This document shows, piece by piece, positions 6,720 through 13,449 of a stretch of 25,744 nt of DNA. The notes under the pieces were generated by a model. The model was given only the letters and a program-made list of their open reading frames with translations, did no database searches and had not been told where the DNA came from. This stretch comes from Bordetella parapertussis (GTDB lineage Bacteria > Pseudomonadota > Gammaproteobacteria > Burkholderiales > SG8-41). The stretch covers positions 1-25,744 of the forward strand of contig CAMBSS010000046.1 of the NCBI GenBank assembly GCA_945870465.1, read 5' to 3'. Numbering within the stretch: position 1 is the stretch's first letter; every line of letters starts with the position of its first letter. The position numbers and the translations under genes were made by a program.

Positions 6720-7763
6720 ATGTTGTATTGCCTTGCATCAACAGGTAATCGCAGTAGCCGCAGGTTTTGGCTGGCCGCCTGCAGTCTGCTACTGGTTGCA
6801 GCCGCGTTCTTCGCGATGCCGCTACCCGTGCGTGCCGCCGAAGCGCCGCGCCCCCGCACCCCCCTCACAGTCGATGCATTCTCCGTGGTCAAGGTGAACG
6901 TAAAAGCCGTTGCCGACGCGCGCAGCCGCAATTCGCTCGGCGGCGACCGTGAAGGCACCGGCATCGTCATCGATTCGAGTGGACTGATCCTCACCATCGG
7001 CTACCTTGTGCAGGAAGCGGAATCGGTAAACATTTCCGCCGCCGATGGGCGCGTGGTGCCGGCAAGCGTCATCGCCTACGATTTCACCACCGGTTTTGGC
7101 CTGCTGCGCGCGGTCAAGGCGCTGGCGGTCAAACCCATCTCGTTCGGCGATTCGGCGACGGTGCCGGAGCGCGAGCCGGTGCTCATCGTCGGCTTTGATG
7201 GCGTGGCGCCGGCGTTCGTCGTGTCGCGCCGGCCTTTCGCAGGTTACTGGGAGTATTTGCTGGACGAGGCGATCTATACCGCGCCGGCGACCGTCAACTG
7301 GCAGGGCGCTGCACTCATCAACAAGGAAGGCAAATTGCTGGGGGTCGGTTCGCTGGTGGTTGGCGATGCGCTCGGCGGCAGAGGACAGGTGCCCGGCAAT
7401 ATGTTCGTGCCCATCGATTTATTGAAACCGATACTCGGCGACCTGATTGCGCAGGGCAGAACGTCATCGAAGCCGCGGCCGTGGCTTGGTATCAATACCC
7501 AGGACCTGCAGGGCAAACTGATCGTGACGCGTGTGTCGCCCGACAGTCCGGCCGAGCAGGCGGGGCTGGCGAACGGCGACATCATCGTCGGTATCCGCGG
7601 CGAGCAGGTGAAGGGGCATACCGATTTTTACCGCAAGCTGTGGGCGAGCGGCGATGCAGGCGCGGACGTGGTGCTCGATGTGCTGAAAGGCACCGAGGTC
7701 AAGAAGCTCGAAGTGCATTCGATGGACCGCGAAAAATATCTGCGGGCCAGGCCGACTTACTGA
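6720..7763 (+). CDS. Exported HtrA/DegP-like trypsin-fold protein with PDZ domain, catalytic triad lost
   Basis: A 347-residue protein with a Sec signal peptide (arginines at 11-15, hydrophobic core 17-32, cleavage near VRAAEA). Residues about 55-245 follow the HtrA protease fold: GTGIVIDSSGLILT, then the usual His, Asp and Ser blocks. Each catalytic residue is replaced: ILTIGYLV has Tyr95 where ILTNNHVV has His, TTGFGLL has Gly125 where TDLALL has Asp, and VNWQGAAL has Gln195 where GNSGGPL has Ser. Residues about 253-340 form one PDZ domain (PWLGIN, VSPDSPAEQAGLANGDII). It is therefore likely a periplasmic pseudoprotease: a binding or chaperone-like factor rather than an enzyme. The start is set by AGGAG nine bases upstream and a promoter just before. 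It is a single-gene unit ending at a terminator. Confidence 0.85.
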   Translation: MLYCLASTGNRSSRRFWLAACSLLLVAAAFFAMPLPVRAAEAPRPRTPLTVDAFSVVKVNVKAVADARSRNSLGGDREGTGIVIDSSGLILTIGYLVQEAESVNISAADGRVVPASVIAYDFTTGFGLLRAVKALAVKPISFGDSATVPEREPVLIVGFDGVAPAFVVSRRPFAGYWEYLLDEAIYTAPATVNWQGAALINKEGKLLGVGSLVVGDALGGRGQVPGNMFVPIDLLKPILGDLIAQGRTSSKPRPWLGINTQDLQGKLIVTRVSPDSPAEQAGLANGDIIVGIRGEQVKGHTDFYRKLWASGDAGADVVLDVLKGTEVKKLEVHSMDREKYLRARPTY

Positions 7764-7779
7764 GGGCAGGCAAAAACGA

Positions 7780-7808
7780 AAAAATCCCGGGCGCTCCCCG
7801 GGATTTTT
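7780..7808. terminator. Bidirectional intrinsic terminator
   Basis: A perfect 12-base inverted repeat (AAAAATCCCGGG / CCCGGGATTTTT) around a five-base loop. The GC stem is flanked by A5 on the left and T5 on the right, so it can stop transcription in both directions. It lies between the convergent HtrA-like gene (ends 7763) and the acyl-CoA dehydrogenase gene (ends 7821). Confidence 0.9.
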
Positions 7809-7820
7809 GTGTGCGGCGTC

Positions 7821-8987
7821 CTAGAACGTTCCCATGCCGGCCACGCCGGTCGCAAGGTCCATGTCGGTGACGATTTTCTTGCCGATCAGGTTGCGCAGTG
7901 TTTCGCTGGTGCCGCCGCCCAGGCTGCCGTAACGGGTGCCGCGGAAAAAACGTGACACCGGGTATTCGTCGGTGAAGCCGTAGCCGCCGTGTACCTGGAT
8001 TGCTTCGGAGGTGACGCGGATGCTCATCTCGTTGCAATAGATTTTCGCCATTGCCGCGAGCATCGGATCGGGAAACTGTTCGCCGCTGACGGCGGCGCGG
8101 TATAGCAGGCCGCGCGCCGCTTCGATCTGGATGTACATGTCGGCGGCTTTCCAGCGCATGCCCTGAAAATCACCGATCGGATGGCCGAATGCCGAGCGCG
8201 CGCGCAGATATTTGACGGCTTCTTCCATCGCGCCTTCGGCGAGACCCAGGCAGATCGCCGGATTGAGGCAGCGCTGGGTGTTGAACGCGTTCAGCATGCG
8301 TTTCATGCCGTCGCTGCGGATCACCAGGTTTTCAAGCGGCAACTCGATATCGTTGAACTGCACTTCGCTCAGGTATTCGCCGCCCATGGTGTGGTATTTC
8401 GGCTCGGCGACCAGCCCTTTGACGCCGCCCGGGATCAACACGCAGCCTATGCCCTTGGCGCCCGGCACGCTGTCGACGCGCGTGAACACGACGAACATCT
8501 CCGCGATATCGGCGCGACTGATCAGCGTCTTGCGGCCGTTGATGACGATGCGGTCGCCCTTGATCACGGTATTGGTGGTGTAGTTGGGCACGTCGGTCCC
8601 TGCATTCGGTTCCGTCATGCAGATCGCGAGAATGGCTTCGCCGGTGGCGACGCGCGGCAGGATTTTCTGCTTGATTGATTCCGGCGCGTAGGTGCTGATG
8701 ATGCGGCATTGCACGCCGACTTCGCCGAGCACCGCCATCGCGGTGACATAGCAGACCTTGCCGATTTCCTCGAGCACCAGCACGGTGTCGAGGATGCCGA
8801 GTCCCGAGCCGCCGTACTCGGTGGGCACCGCCATGCCCAGCACGCCGATTTCGGCGAGCCTTTTCATGTTTTCCGCGGGCCAGGTGCCGTCGAGGTATTT
8901 GATCGCGCGCGGCGCGAACTCCTTCTGGCAGGCTTTGCGCACCACGCTCACGAATTCGCGTTGCTCGTCGCTGAGTTTGAAATCCAT
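7821..8987 (-). CDS. Acyl-CoA dehydrogenase family flavoprotein
   Basis: A 388-residue protein of full family length. It would oxidise an acyl-CoA at C2-C3 with FAD and pass electrons to ETF. The N-terminal helical domain starts FKLSDEQREF; MTEPNAGTD (124-132) is the FAD/substrate motif, and QVHGGYGFTDEYPVSRFFR (331-349) with GGGTSE (357-362) the C-terminal motif. At the usual MCAD base position (EGTSE in many members) there is Gly358, and at the alternative helix-G position (ERL in LCAD/IVD) there is Gln238, so the catalytic base is not obvious. AGGAG six bases upstream supports the ATG at 8987. It lies downstream of the SucC-like gene on the same strand (91-base gap), so a CoA-activated acid may be their shared substrate. 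Confidence 0.9.
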   Translation of the reverse strand: MDFKLSDEQREFVSVVRKACQKEFAPRAIKYLDGTWPAENMKRLAEIGVLGMAVPTEYGGSGLGILDTVLVLEEIGKVCYVTAMAVLGEVGVQCRIISTYAPESIKQKILPRVATGEAILAICMTEPNAGTDVPNYTTNTVIKGDRIVINGRKTLISRADIAEMFVVFTRVDSVPGAKGIGCVLIPGGVKGLVAEPKYHTMGGEYLSEVQFNDIELPLENLVIRSDGMKRMLNAFNTQRCLNPAICLGLAEGAMEEAVKYLRARSAFGHPIGDFQGMRWKAADMYIQIEAARGLLYRAAVSGEQFPDPMLAAMAKIYCNEMSIRVTSEAIQVHGGYGFTDEYPVSRFFRGTRYGSLGGGTSETLRNLIGKKIVTDMDLATGVAGMGTF

Positions 8988-9078
8988 GTTTCACTCCTTT
9001 TGAAATTACGCGTATGACCGGCGCACCAGAGGCAGCGTAGCTTTGCCGATGGTGCGTCCGCGTCGATGCGCGTGGGTT

Positions 9079-9612
9079 TTATTGAACAGTAACACGCGCC
9101 GCGTGCCACGCGGCAATGCCTTGCGTCAGATCGTCGAGGCAGCCGAACACGGTCGCGCCGGCTTTTTCCAGCGCTGCTTTCTTGGCCGCGTAGCCGCCGT
9201 GACTGCCGTGGGCCAGTGCGCCCGGCGTGGCTGCCAGCGCCTCGATCTCGACTCCGCCATGGGCGGCGAGCATGACGCGTACTCCTGCCGTAACCGGATC
9301 GAGCATGAAGCTCAAATACGCTTCCTCGACATTCGTCACTTGCGATTCCATGCGGCATGCCTGCACGGCCATGCCTTGATGGACCGCGCCGACGATTGCG
9401 CGCAATTGCGATTGCAATTCATCGCGTGACTTTGCAGTGCGGATCAAAGCGGCCTTGCCGCGTCGGCCGGCTGCGATCTGCGCTTTCACGCCCCAGGGCG
9501 CTGGCGGAAGCTGCGCATTGCCGAGATTGGCGCCATCGAGCAGTACGCCCGCGGGTGCTGGTGCGCCGTGCGGAGCGAGCAGTGATTTGGCGTCGTGTTC
9601 CAGTAAAAACAT
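9079..9612 (-). CDS. Short SucC-like (ADP-forming acyl-CoA synthetase beta) protein fused to a SucD-like tail; possibly a degraded gene
   Basis: A 177-residue protein, under half the usual beta-subunit length. Residues 1-125 match the N-terminal ATP-grasp part of succinyl-CoA synthetase beta subunits: MFLLEHDAKSLLAPHGAPAP, PWGVKAQIAAGRRGKA, then ESQVTNVEEAYLSFMLD and AHGGVEIE. The rest of the ATP-grasp and CoA-ligase domains is absent. Instead residues about 131-177 (GALAHGSHGGYAAKKAALEK, AGATVF, DDLTQGI) look more like the C-terminus of an alpha subunit. An in-frame deletion that joined neighbouring beta and alpha genes would explain this. The phosphorylated His of the alpha subunit is not recognisable, so normal synthetase activity is unlikely. 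The start fits the family (M..LE..AK.LL), but no clear ribosome site is seen. The alpha-like reading of the tail is my inference. Confidence 0.6.
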   Translation of the reverse strand: MFLLEHDAKSLLAPHGAPAPAGVLLDGANLGNAQLPPAPWGVKAQIAAGRRGKAALIRTAKSRDELQSQLRAIVGAVHQGMAVQACRMESQVTNVEEAYLSFMLDPVTAGVRVMLAAHGGVEIEALAATPGALAHGSHGGYAAKKAALEKAGATVFGCLDDLTQGIAAWHAARVTVQ

Positions 9613-9688
9613 GTGATGGAAAGCCGTGCGGCGAACTGCGTATCGCGAGAGGGAAGGGAGCGCGGATTATACGTGTGACCGGTGTTTT

Positions 9689-9718
9689 TTGCTGTCGCTG
9701 CGAGACGGGCGGTATAAA
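9689..9718 (+). promoter_or_regulatory. Predicted sigma70 promoter for the hydrolase-Bug-flavoprotein operon
   Basis: TTGCTG (9689-9694), an 18-base spacer and TATAAA (9713-9718), lying in the 174-base divergent gap before the alpha/beta hydrolase. It would give a leader of about 60 bases. No operator or riboswitch structure was recognised in the gap. Confidence 0.5.
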
Positions 9719-9786
9719 ATGCATCTTTTGCGCCTGCGCGAGGTCCATGCACTGCGCGCCGCATCACATAACCGGGAGCAGTTTCA

Positions 9787-10704
9787 ATGAGCACGCAGGC
9801 AACCGTGACGGCAAAAGGTCAGGAGCACTGGACAAAGAAGGGCGACGTCAAAATTTTTCTGTTTGAGAAGCCCGCCACCGTAAAGCCCGTGCGCGGCACG
9901 GTATTGTTTATCCACGGCTCATCGATGGCATCGACCCCGACTTTTGATTTGCAGGTGCCGGGCCGCCCGTACTCGTCGGCGATGGATTATTTCGCCTCCC
10001 AGGGTTACGACACCTGGTGCTTCGACATGGAAGGCTACGGACGCTCCGACAAGACGCGCGACATCAATTGCGATATTTCCAACGGCGCCGATGATGCGAA
10101 GGCGGCGACCGACTACATCATGAAGACGCGCGGCGTGCAGGATTTTCTCGTCTATGGCATCTCGTCCGGGGCATTGCGCGCGGCGATGTTTGCCGAGCGG
10201 CATCCCGAACGCGTGGCGCGGGTGGTTCTCGATGCGTTCGTCTGGACGGGCAAGGGCAGCCCGACGCTCGACGAGCGGCGCAAGAAACTGCCGCAGTTCC
10301 TGACCATAAACCGGCGCCCGATCGACCGCGCGTTCATGCATAGCGTGTTCGACCGCGATCATCCGGGCTGCGCCGAGAAAAAAGTGGTGGATGCGTTTGC
10401 GGACGCGGTGCTGGCGCTCGACGATTCCATGCCGACCGGCACCTATGTAGACATGTGCTCGAGACTGCCGATCGTCGATCCGCTGAAGATCAAGGTGCCG
10501 GTCCTGGTCATGCGCGGAGAGTTCGACGGTATCGCGGGCTTCGATGATCTGATCGAGTTTTTCAAGCTGCTACCGAACCCCGACAAGCAGTTCACCGTGA
10601 TGGCGGGGATTTCGCACGCGAGCTTCCAGCAGATCAATTACATGATGGTGTATCACATTCTGCTGTCGTTCTTTTCCCAGCCGGCACCGGTTTATCGCGG
10701 TTGA
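9787..10704 (+). CDS. Alpha/beta-hydrolase fold enzyme
   Basis: A 305-residue cytoplasmic protein of the usual single-domain length. VLFIHGSS (39-46) supplies the oxyanion-hole HG motif. The nucleophile elbow is YGISSG with Ser126, and the triad is completed by Asp247 in GEFDGIAG and His277 in GISHASF. FDMEGYGRSDK (79-89) is the conserved strand after the cap region. Members hydrolyse esters, lactones, amides, C-C bonds or epoxides; no substrate can be read from the sequence. GGGAG eight bases upstream supports the ATG at 9787. The gene heads a plus-strand run: a Bug gene starts 11 bases after its stop and a flavin reductase-like gene follows, so the three are probably cotranscribed. Confidence 0.88.
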   Translation: MSTQATVTAKGQEHWTKKGDVKIFLFEKPATVKPVRGTVLFIHGSSMASTPTFDLQVPGRPYSSAMDYFASQGYDTWCFDMEGYGRSDKTRDINCDISNGADDAKAATDYIMKTRGVQDFLVYGISSGALRAAMFAERHPERVARVVLDAFVWTGKGSPTLDERRKKLPQFLTINRRPIDRAFMHSVFDRDHPGCAEKKVVDAFADAVLALDDSMPTGTYVDMCSRLPIVDPLKIKVPVLVMRGEFDGIAGFDDLIEFFKLLPNPDKQFTVMAGISHASFQQINYMMVYHILLSFFSQPAPVYRG

Positions 10705-10715
10705 AAGGGCGGCGC

Positions 10716-11381
10716 ATGAAGAGCTTGAGCTGCGCTGGCGCGGTATTCGCAATGCTGGCCTGTACTGCTGCCGATGTGCCGGCGCAGACATGGCCTGCCA
10801 AGCCGGTTCGCATCGTCGTGCCGTTCACGCCGGGCGGCGGTCTCGACATTCAGGCGCGCATGTTCGCCAAAAAATACTACGAGACGCTGGGCCAGACATG
10901 CGTCGTCGATAACCGCACCGGCGCGGGTGGATTGATAGATGCCGAGGCGGTCGCGCGGGCGGCGCCTGACGGCTATACGATATTGTTTTCGAGTGCGTCG
11001 CTGGCGGTCAATGTGAGCTTGTACAAGAAACTCGCGTTCGATCCGGTCAAGGACCTCGATCCCGTGTCGTGGGTCTCCTCGGTGCCGCTGGTACTGACGT
11101 CGGCGCTGCCCAATGTGCCAACGATGAAATCGTTCTATCCGGAGTTCGTGTCCGACAACTGGTACGCTTTTTTCGTGCCGGCGGGAACGCCGCAGGAGAT
11201 CGTCACCAGGCTCAACAGCGAGATACTCAAGGCATTAAAGGCGCCGGATATCATCGACTACATGTCCCACGACGGCGCCGATCCCGTGGGCAGCACGCCC
11301 GCGGAACTCGCCGCGCACTACCGCAGCGAAGTGGTGAGATACGCCAAGCTGATCAAAACCGCGAATATTCAACCCGAATAA
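10716..11381 (+). CDS. Bug/TctC-family receptor with central in-frame deletion
   Basis: A 221-residue protein, about 100 residues shorter than the family norm. The signal peptide (SCAGAVFAMLACTAADVPAQ) and the first half are normal: WPAKPVRIVVPFTPGGG, VVDNRTGAGG, AAPDGYTILFSS, FDPVKDLDPVSWV. After VPLVLTSALP the sequence jumps to PNVPTM...WYAFFVPAGTP and the normal C-terminus ending NIQPE. The missing piece holds HPSVP, the central helices and the VPYKG ligand loop, so binding is doubtful although the frame is open throughout. The start is the ATG at 10716, 11 bases after the hydrolase stop; an in-frame TTG at 10701 overlaps that gene and is less likely. Its place between a hydrolase and a flavin reductase suggests it once fed that pathway. 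Confidence 0.8.
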   Translation: MKSLSCAGAVFAMLACTAADVPAQTWPAKPVRIVVPFTPGGGLDIQARMFAKKYYETLGQTCVVDNRTGAGGLIDAEAVARAAPDGYTILFSSASLAVNVSLYKKLAFDPVKDLDPVSWVSSVPLVLTSALPNVPTMKSFYPEFVSDNWYAFFVPAGTPQEIVTRLNSEILKALKAPDIIDYMSHDGADPVGSTPAELAAHYRSEVVRYAKLIKTANIQPE

Positions 11382-11402
11382 CTCTCAAACCAGGGAATAC
11401 CC

Positions 11403-12020
11403 ATGTCTGATTTCGATGCCTCCAAGCTTACCCCGCTCGAACAATATAAATTGCTGGTAGGCACTGTTACGCCGCGGCCGATCGCTCTGGTGACGACGTT
11501 GGGGCCGACAGGACCCAATGCCGCGCCGTTCAGTTTTTTCAATGCGGTCGGTTCCGATCCCGTGATGCTCTGCTTCTCGGTAGGCAACAAGGAGTCCGGC
11601 GCCAAGGACACGGTGGCGAATATCCGCGACTGTCCGGAATTCGTGGTGCATATCGTGAGCGACGCCATCAAGGACGGGATGAACGTGTGCGCCGTCGACT
11701 ATCCGCGTGGCATCAACGAGCTCGAAAAAGCGGGCTTCACCGCCGTGCCATCGAAAATGGTGCGCCCGCCGCGCATCAAGGAAGCGCCGGTGGCCATGGA
11801 GTGCAAACTCATACAGATACTCGAGCTTGGCCGCCGCCCCAACCATCTGGTGATCGGTGAAGTGGTCTGGTTCCACTACGACGACGGCCTCGTCAACGAC
11901 CGCTATCACGTCGACGTTGGCCGCGTGAATCCGATCGGGCGCCTCGCCGGCAAAGGCGGCTATACGCGCATCACCGACCGTTTCGAAATGCCGCGCCTGG
12001 CGGAAGGTGCTGGGGACTGA
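11403..12020 (+). CDS. Flavin reductase-like FMN-binding split-barrel protein
   Basis: A 205-residue cytoplasmic protein. The N-terminal segment (YKLLVGTVTPRPIALVTTLG, APFSFFNAVGSDPVMLCFSV) is the FMN-binding split-barrel signature; the SFF..V..DP stretch normally contacts the flavin phosphate. The family includes NAD(P)H:flavin reductases that serve two-component monooxygenases, and related flavoproteins of unknown role. No monooxygenase partner is in the window, so its job is open. AGGGA about seven bases before the ATG supports the start. It is the third gene of the plus-strand run after the hydrolase and the shortened Bug gene, 21 bases downstream of the latter. It is convergent with the acyl-CoA dehydrogenase gene at 12101. 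Confidence 0.85.
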   Translation: MSDFDASKLTPLEQYKLLVGTVTPRPIALVTTLGPTGPNAAPFSFFNAVGSDPVMLCFSVGNKESGAKDTVANIRDCPEFVVHIVSDAIKDGMNVCAVDYPRGINELEKAGFTAVPSKMVRPPRIKEAPVAMECKLIQILELGRRPNHLVIGEVVWFHYDDGLVNDRYHVDVGRVNPIGRLAGKGGYTRITDRFEMPRLAEGAGD

Positions 12021-12059
12021 GCCCTTGACTGCCCGTGCCAGCGGGATTCGTCGCGCATT

Positions 12060-12076
12060 CGGCAAGGTGATTGCCG
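12060..12076. other. Small hairpin in a convergent gap
   Basis: CGGCAA / TTGCCG form a six-base stem around GGTGA between two convergent genes. There is no T-run on either side, so it is at best a weak or factor-assisted terminator. Confidence 0.25.
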
Positions 12077-12100
12077 GCCTCGCCGATTACATAGAGCGTG

Positions 12101-13297
12101 TCAGCGCCACGACCAGAATTCGCCGCGCTCCTGCATGAAAGATTTTGCCAGCACCATTTTGTGCACTTCGGACGCGCCGTCGACCAGCCGCGCCTGGCGC
12201 GCGTAGCGGTAAATCCATTCGAGCGGCGTGTCTTTCGAATAGCCGCGCGCGCCGTTCAACTGTATGGCGGTGTCGACCGCCAGATGCAGCACATCGGCGA
12301 CCGCGACCTTGGCCATCGAAACTTCCTTGCGCGCGTAATCGCCGCGATCGAGCTTGTCGGCCGCGCGCATCACCAGCAGGCGGCCGATTTCTATCTGCAT
12401 CGCCGCATCGCCCAACAGCCATTGCACCGATTCGCGGTCGGCGAGCTTCACGCCATGTCCGCTGCGCTGCTCAACGTAGTCTGCTGCAATCGCCAATGAG
12501 CGGCGTGCGAGCCCCAGCCAGCGCATGCAATGCGTGAGCCGCGCGGGGCCCAGGCGTATTTGCGTATATTTCAGCCCGTCGCCGACATTCATCAACCGGT
12601 TTTCATCGGCGATTTCGAGGCCGTCGAATTCGAGTTCGCAATGCCCGCCGTGCTCCTCCGGTCCCATGATGGGAATGCGGCGCACGATGCGCCAGCCCGG
12701 TTGATCGCGGTCGAACAGAAAAGCCGTGAGTCCCTTGCGCTTGTCGTCCGAGGTCTTGGCGATGAGTATGAAATGCTGCGCGACGCCCGCGCCGGTGATG
12801 AACCATTTGCGGCCGCGCACCACCCACTTATCGCCTTGCTTCGTCGCCGTGGTGAGCATCATGGTCGGGTCGGAGCCTGCGCCCGGCGCGGGTTCTGTCA
12901 TCACGATTGACGAACGGACCTTGCCCGCAAGAATGGGCGCGAGCCAGCGTTCTTTCTGCGCCGCGGTGGCGACCTGGTTCAAGGAACGCATGTTGCCGTC
13001 GTCGGGCGCGGCGCAATTGAAAACCACCGGGCCGAAAATCGAATAGTTCATTTCTTCATAGCAGGCAGCGATGCCCGTCATGCTGAGACCCTGCCCGCCG
13101 GCGTCTTGCGGCATCTGCGGCAGCCACAGGCCTGCCGCCTTGGCCTTGCCGCGCATTTTTTCAAGCAGGTCGAGGCGGATGTTTTCGTGCTCGTCGAACG
13201 ATGCGGGGTCGCTTTCGAGCGGGAGCAGATGCTCGGCGACGAAGGCGCGATAACGCAGGCGGAAATCTTCAACGTGGGTCGGAAGCGTGAAATCCAT
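12101..13297 (-). CDS. ACAD10/ACAD11-like acyl-CoA dehydrogenase (LvaC-like)
   Basis: A 398-residue flavoprotein. MTEPAPGAGSDP (133-144) is the FAD/substrate motif, RKWFITGA (163-170) the following strand, and ARLVDGASEVHK (369-380) the C-terminal motif. Here Asp373 sits where most acyl-CoA dehydrogenases have the catalytic Glu; this DG..EVH form is typical of the ACAD10/ACAD11 branch. In that branch and in bacterial LvaC, the dehydrogenase fold removes phosphate from a 4-phosphoacyl-CoA on the way to a normal beta-oxidation substrate. The presence of an APH-type kinase, a DUF6285-like protein and an acyl-CoA ligase upstream on the same strand fits exactly that role. The start at 13297 has GAGAG eight bases upstream. 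It is the last gene of the run, 152 bases after the ligase gene, with a repeat element in the gap. Confidence 0.88.
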   Translation of the reverse strand: MDFTLPTHVEDFRLRYRAFVAEHLLPLESDPASFDEHENIRLDLLEKMRGKAKAAGLWLPQMPQDAGGQGLSMTGIAACYEEMNYSIFGPVVFNCAAPDDGNMRSLNQVATAAQKERWLAPILAGKVRSSIVMTEPAPGAGSDPTMMLTTATKQGDKWVVRGRKWFITGAGVAQHFILIAKTSDDKRKGLTAFLFDRDQPGWRIVRRIPIMGPEEHGGHCELEFDGLEIADENRLMNVGDGLKYTQIRLGPARLTHCMRWLGLARRSLAIAADYVEQRSGHGVKLADRESVQWLLGDAAMQIEIGRLLVMRAADKLDRGDYARKEVSMAKVAVADVLHLAVDTAIQLNGARGYSKDTPLEWIYRYARQARLVDGASEVHKMVLAKSFMQERGEFWSWR

Positions 13298-13320
13298 GAT
13301 TTAATCTCTCAAAAAATATT

Positions 13321-13449
13321 CGTCGCAAAGGCGCGAAGAAAAACGCTGCATAACGGAAAACAAAAAGATTGTGCGTTTCAATGTCGCCGCTTTCGGGTCT
13401 GTGCCGTTATTTTTGGATCGGGAACCTTTGCGCCTTTGCGCCTTTGCGG
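13321..13449. repeat. Inverted-repeat element A (8-base CCTTTGCG arm units)
   Basis: The right arm is three exact tandem copies of CCTTTGCG (13425-13448) that end two bases before the stop codon of the acyl-CoA ligase. The left arm at 13324-13334 reads CGCAAAGGCGC, the reverse complement of two overlapping windows of the right arm. An inner pair TAACGG (13351-13356) / CCGTTA (13404-13409) can extend the folding. The element fills almost the whole gap between the ligase and dehydrogenase genes. It belongs with element C by unit sequence. Confidence 0.75.

Noticed and set aside
6496..6897. Plus-strand open frames across the SDR/HtrA-like gap as extra small genes.
   Set aside because: They overlap the predicted promoter and the signal-peptide region of the HtrA-like gene and resemble no protein family.
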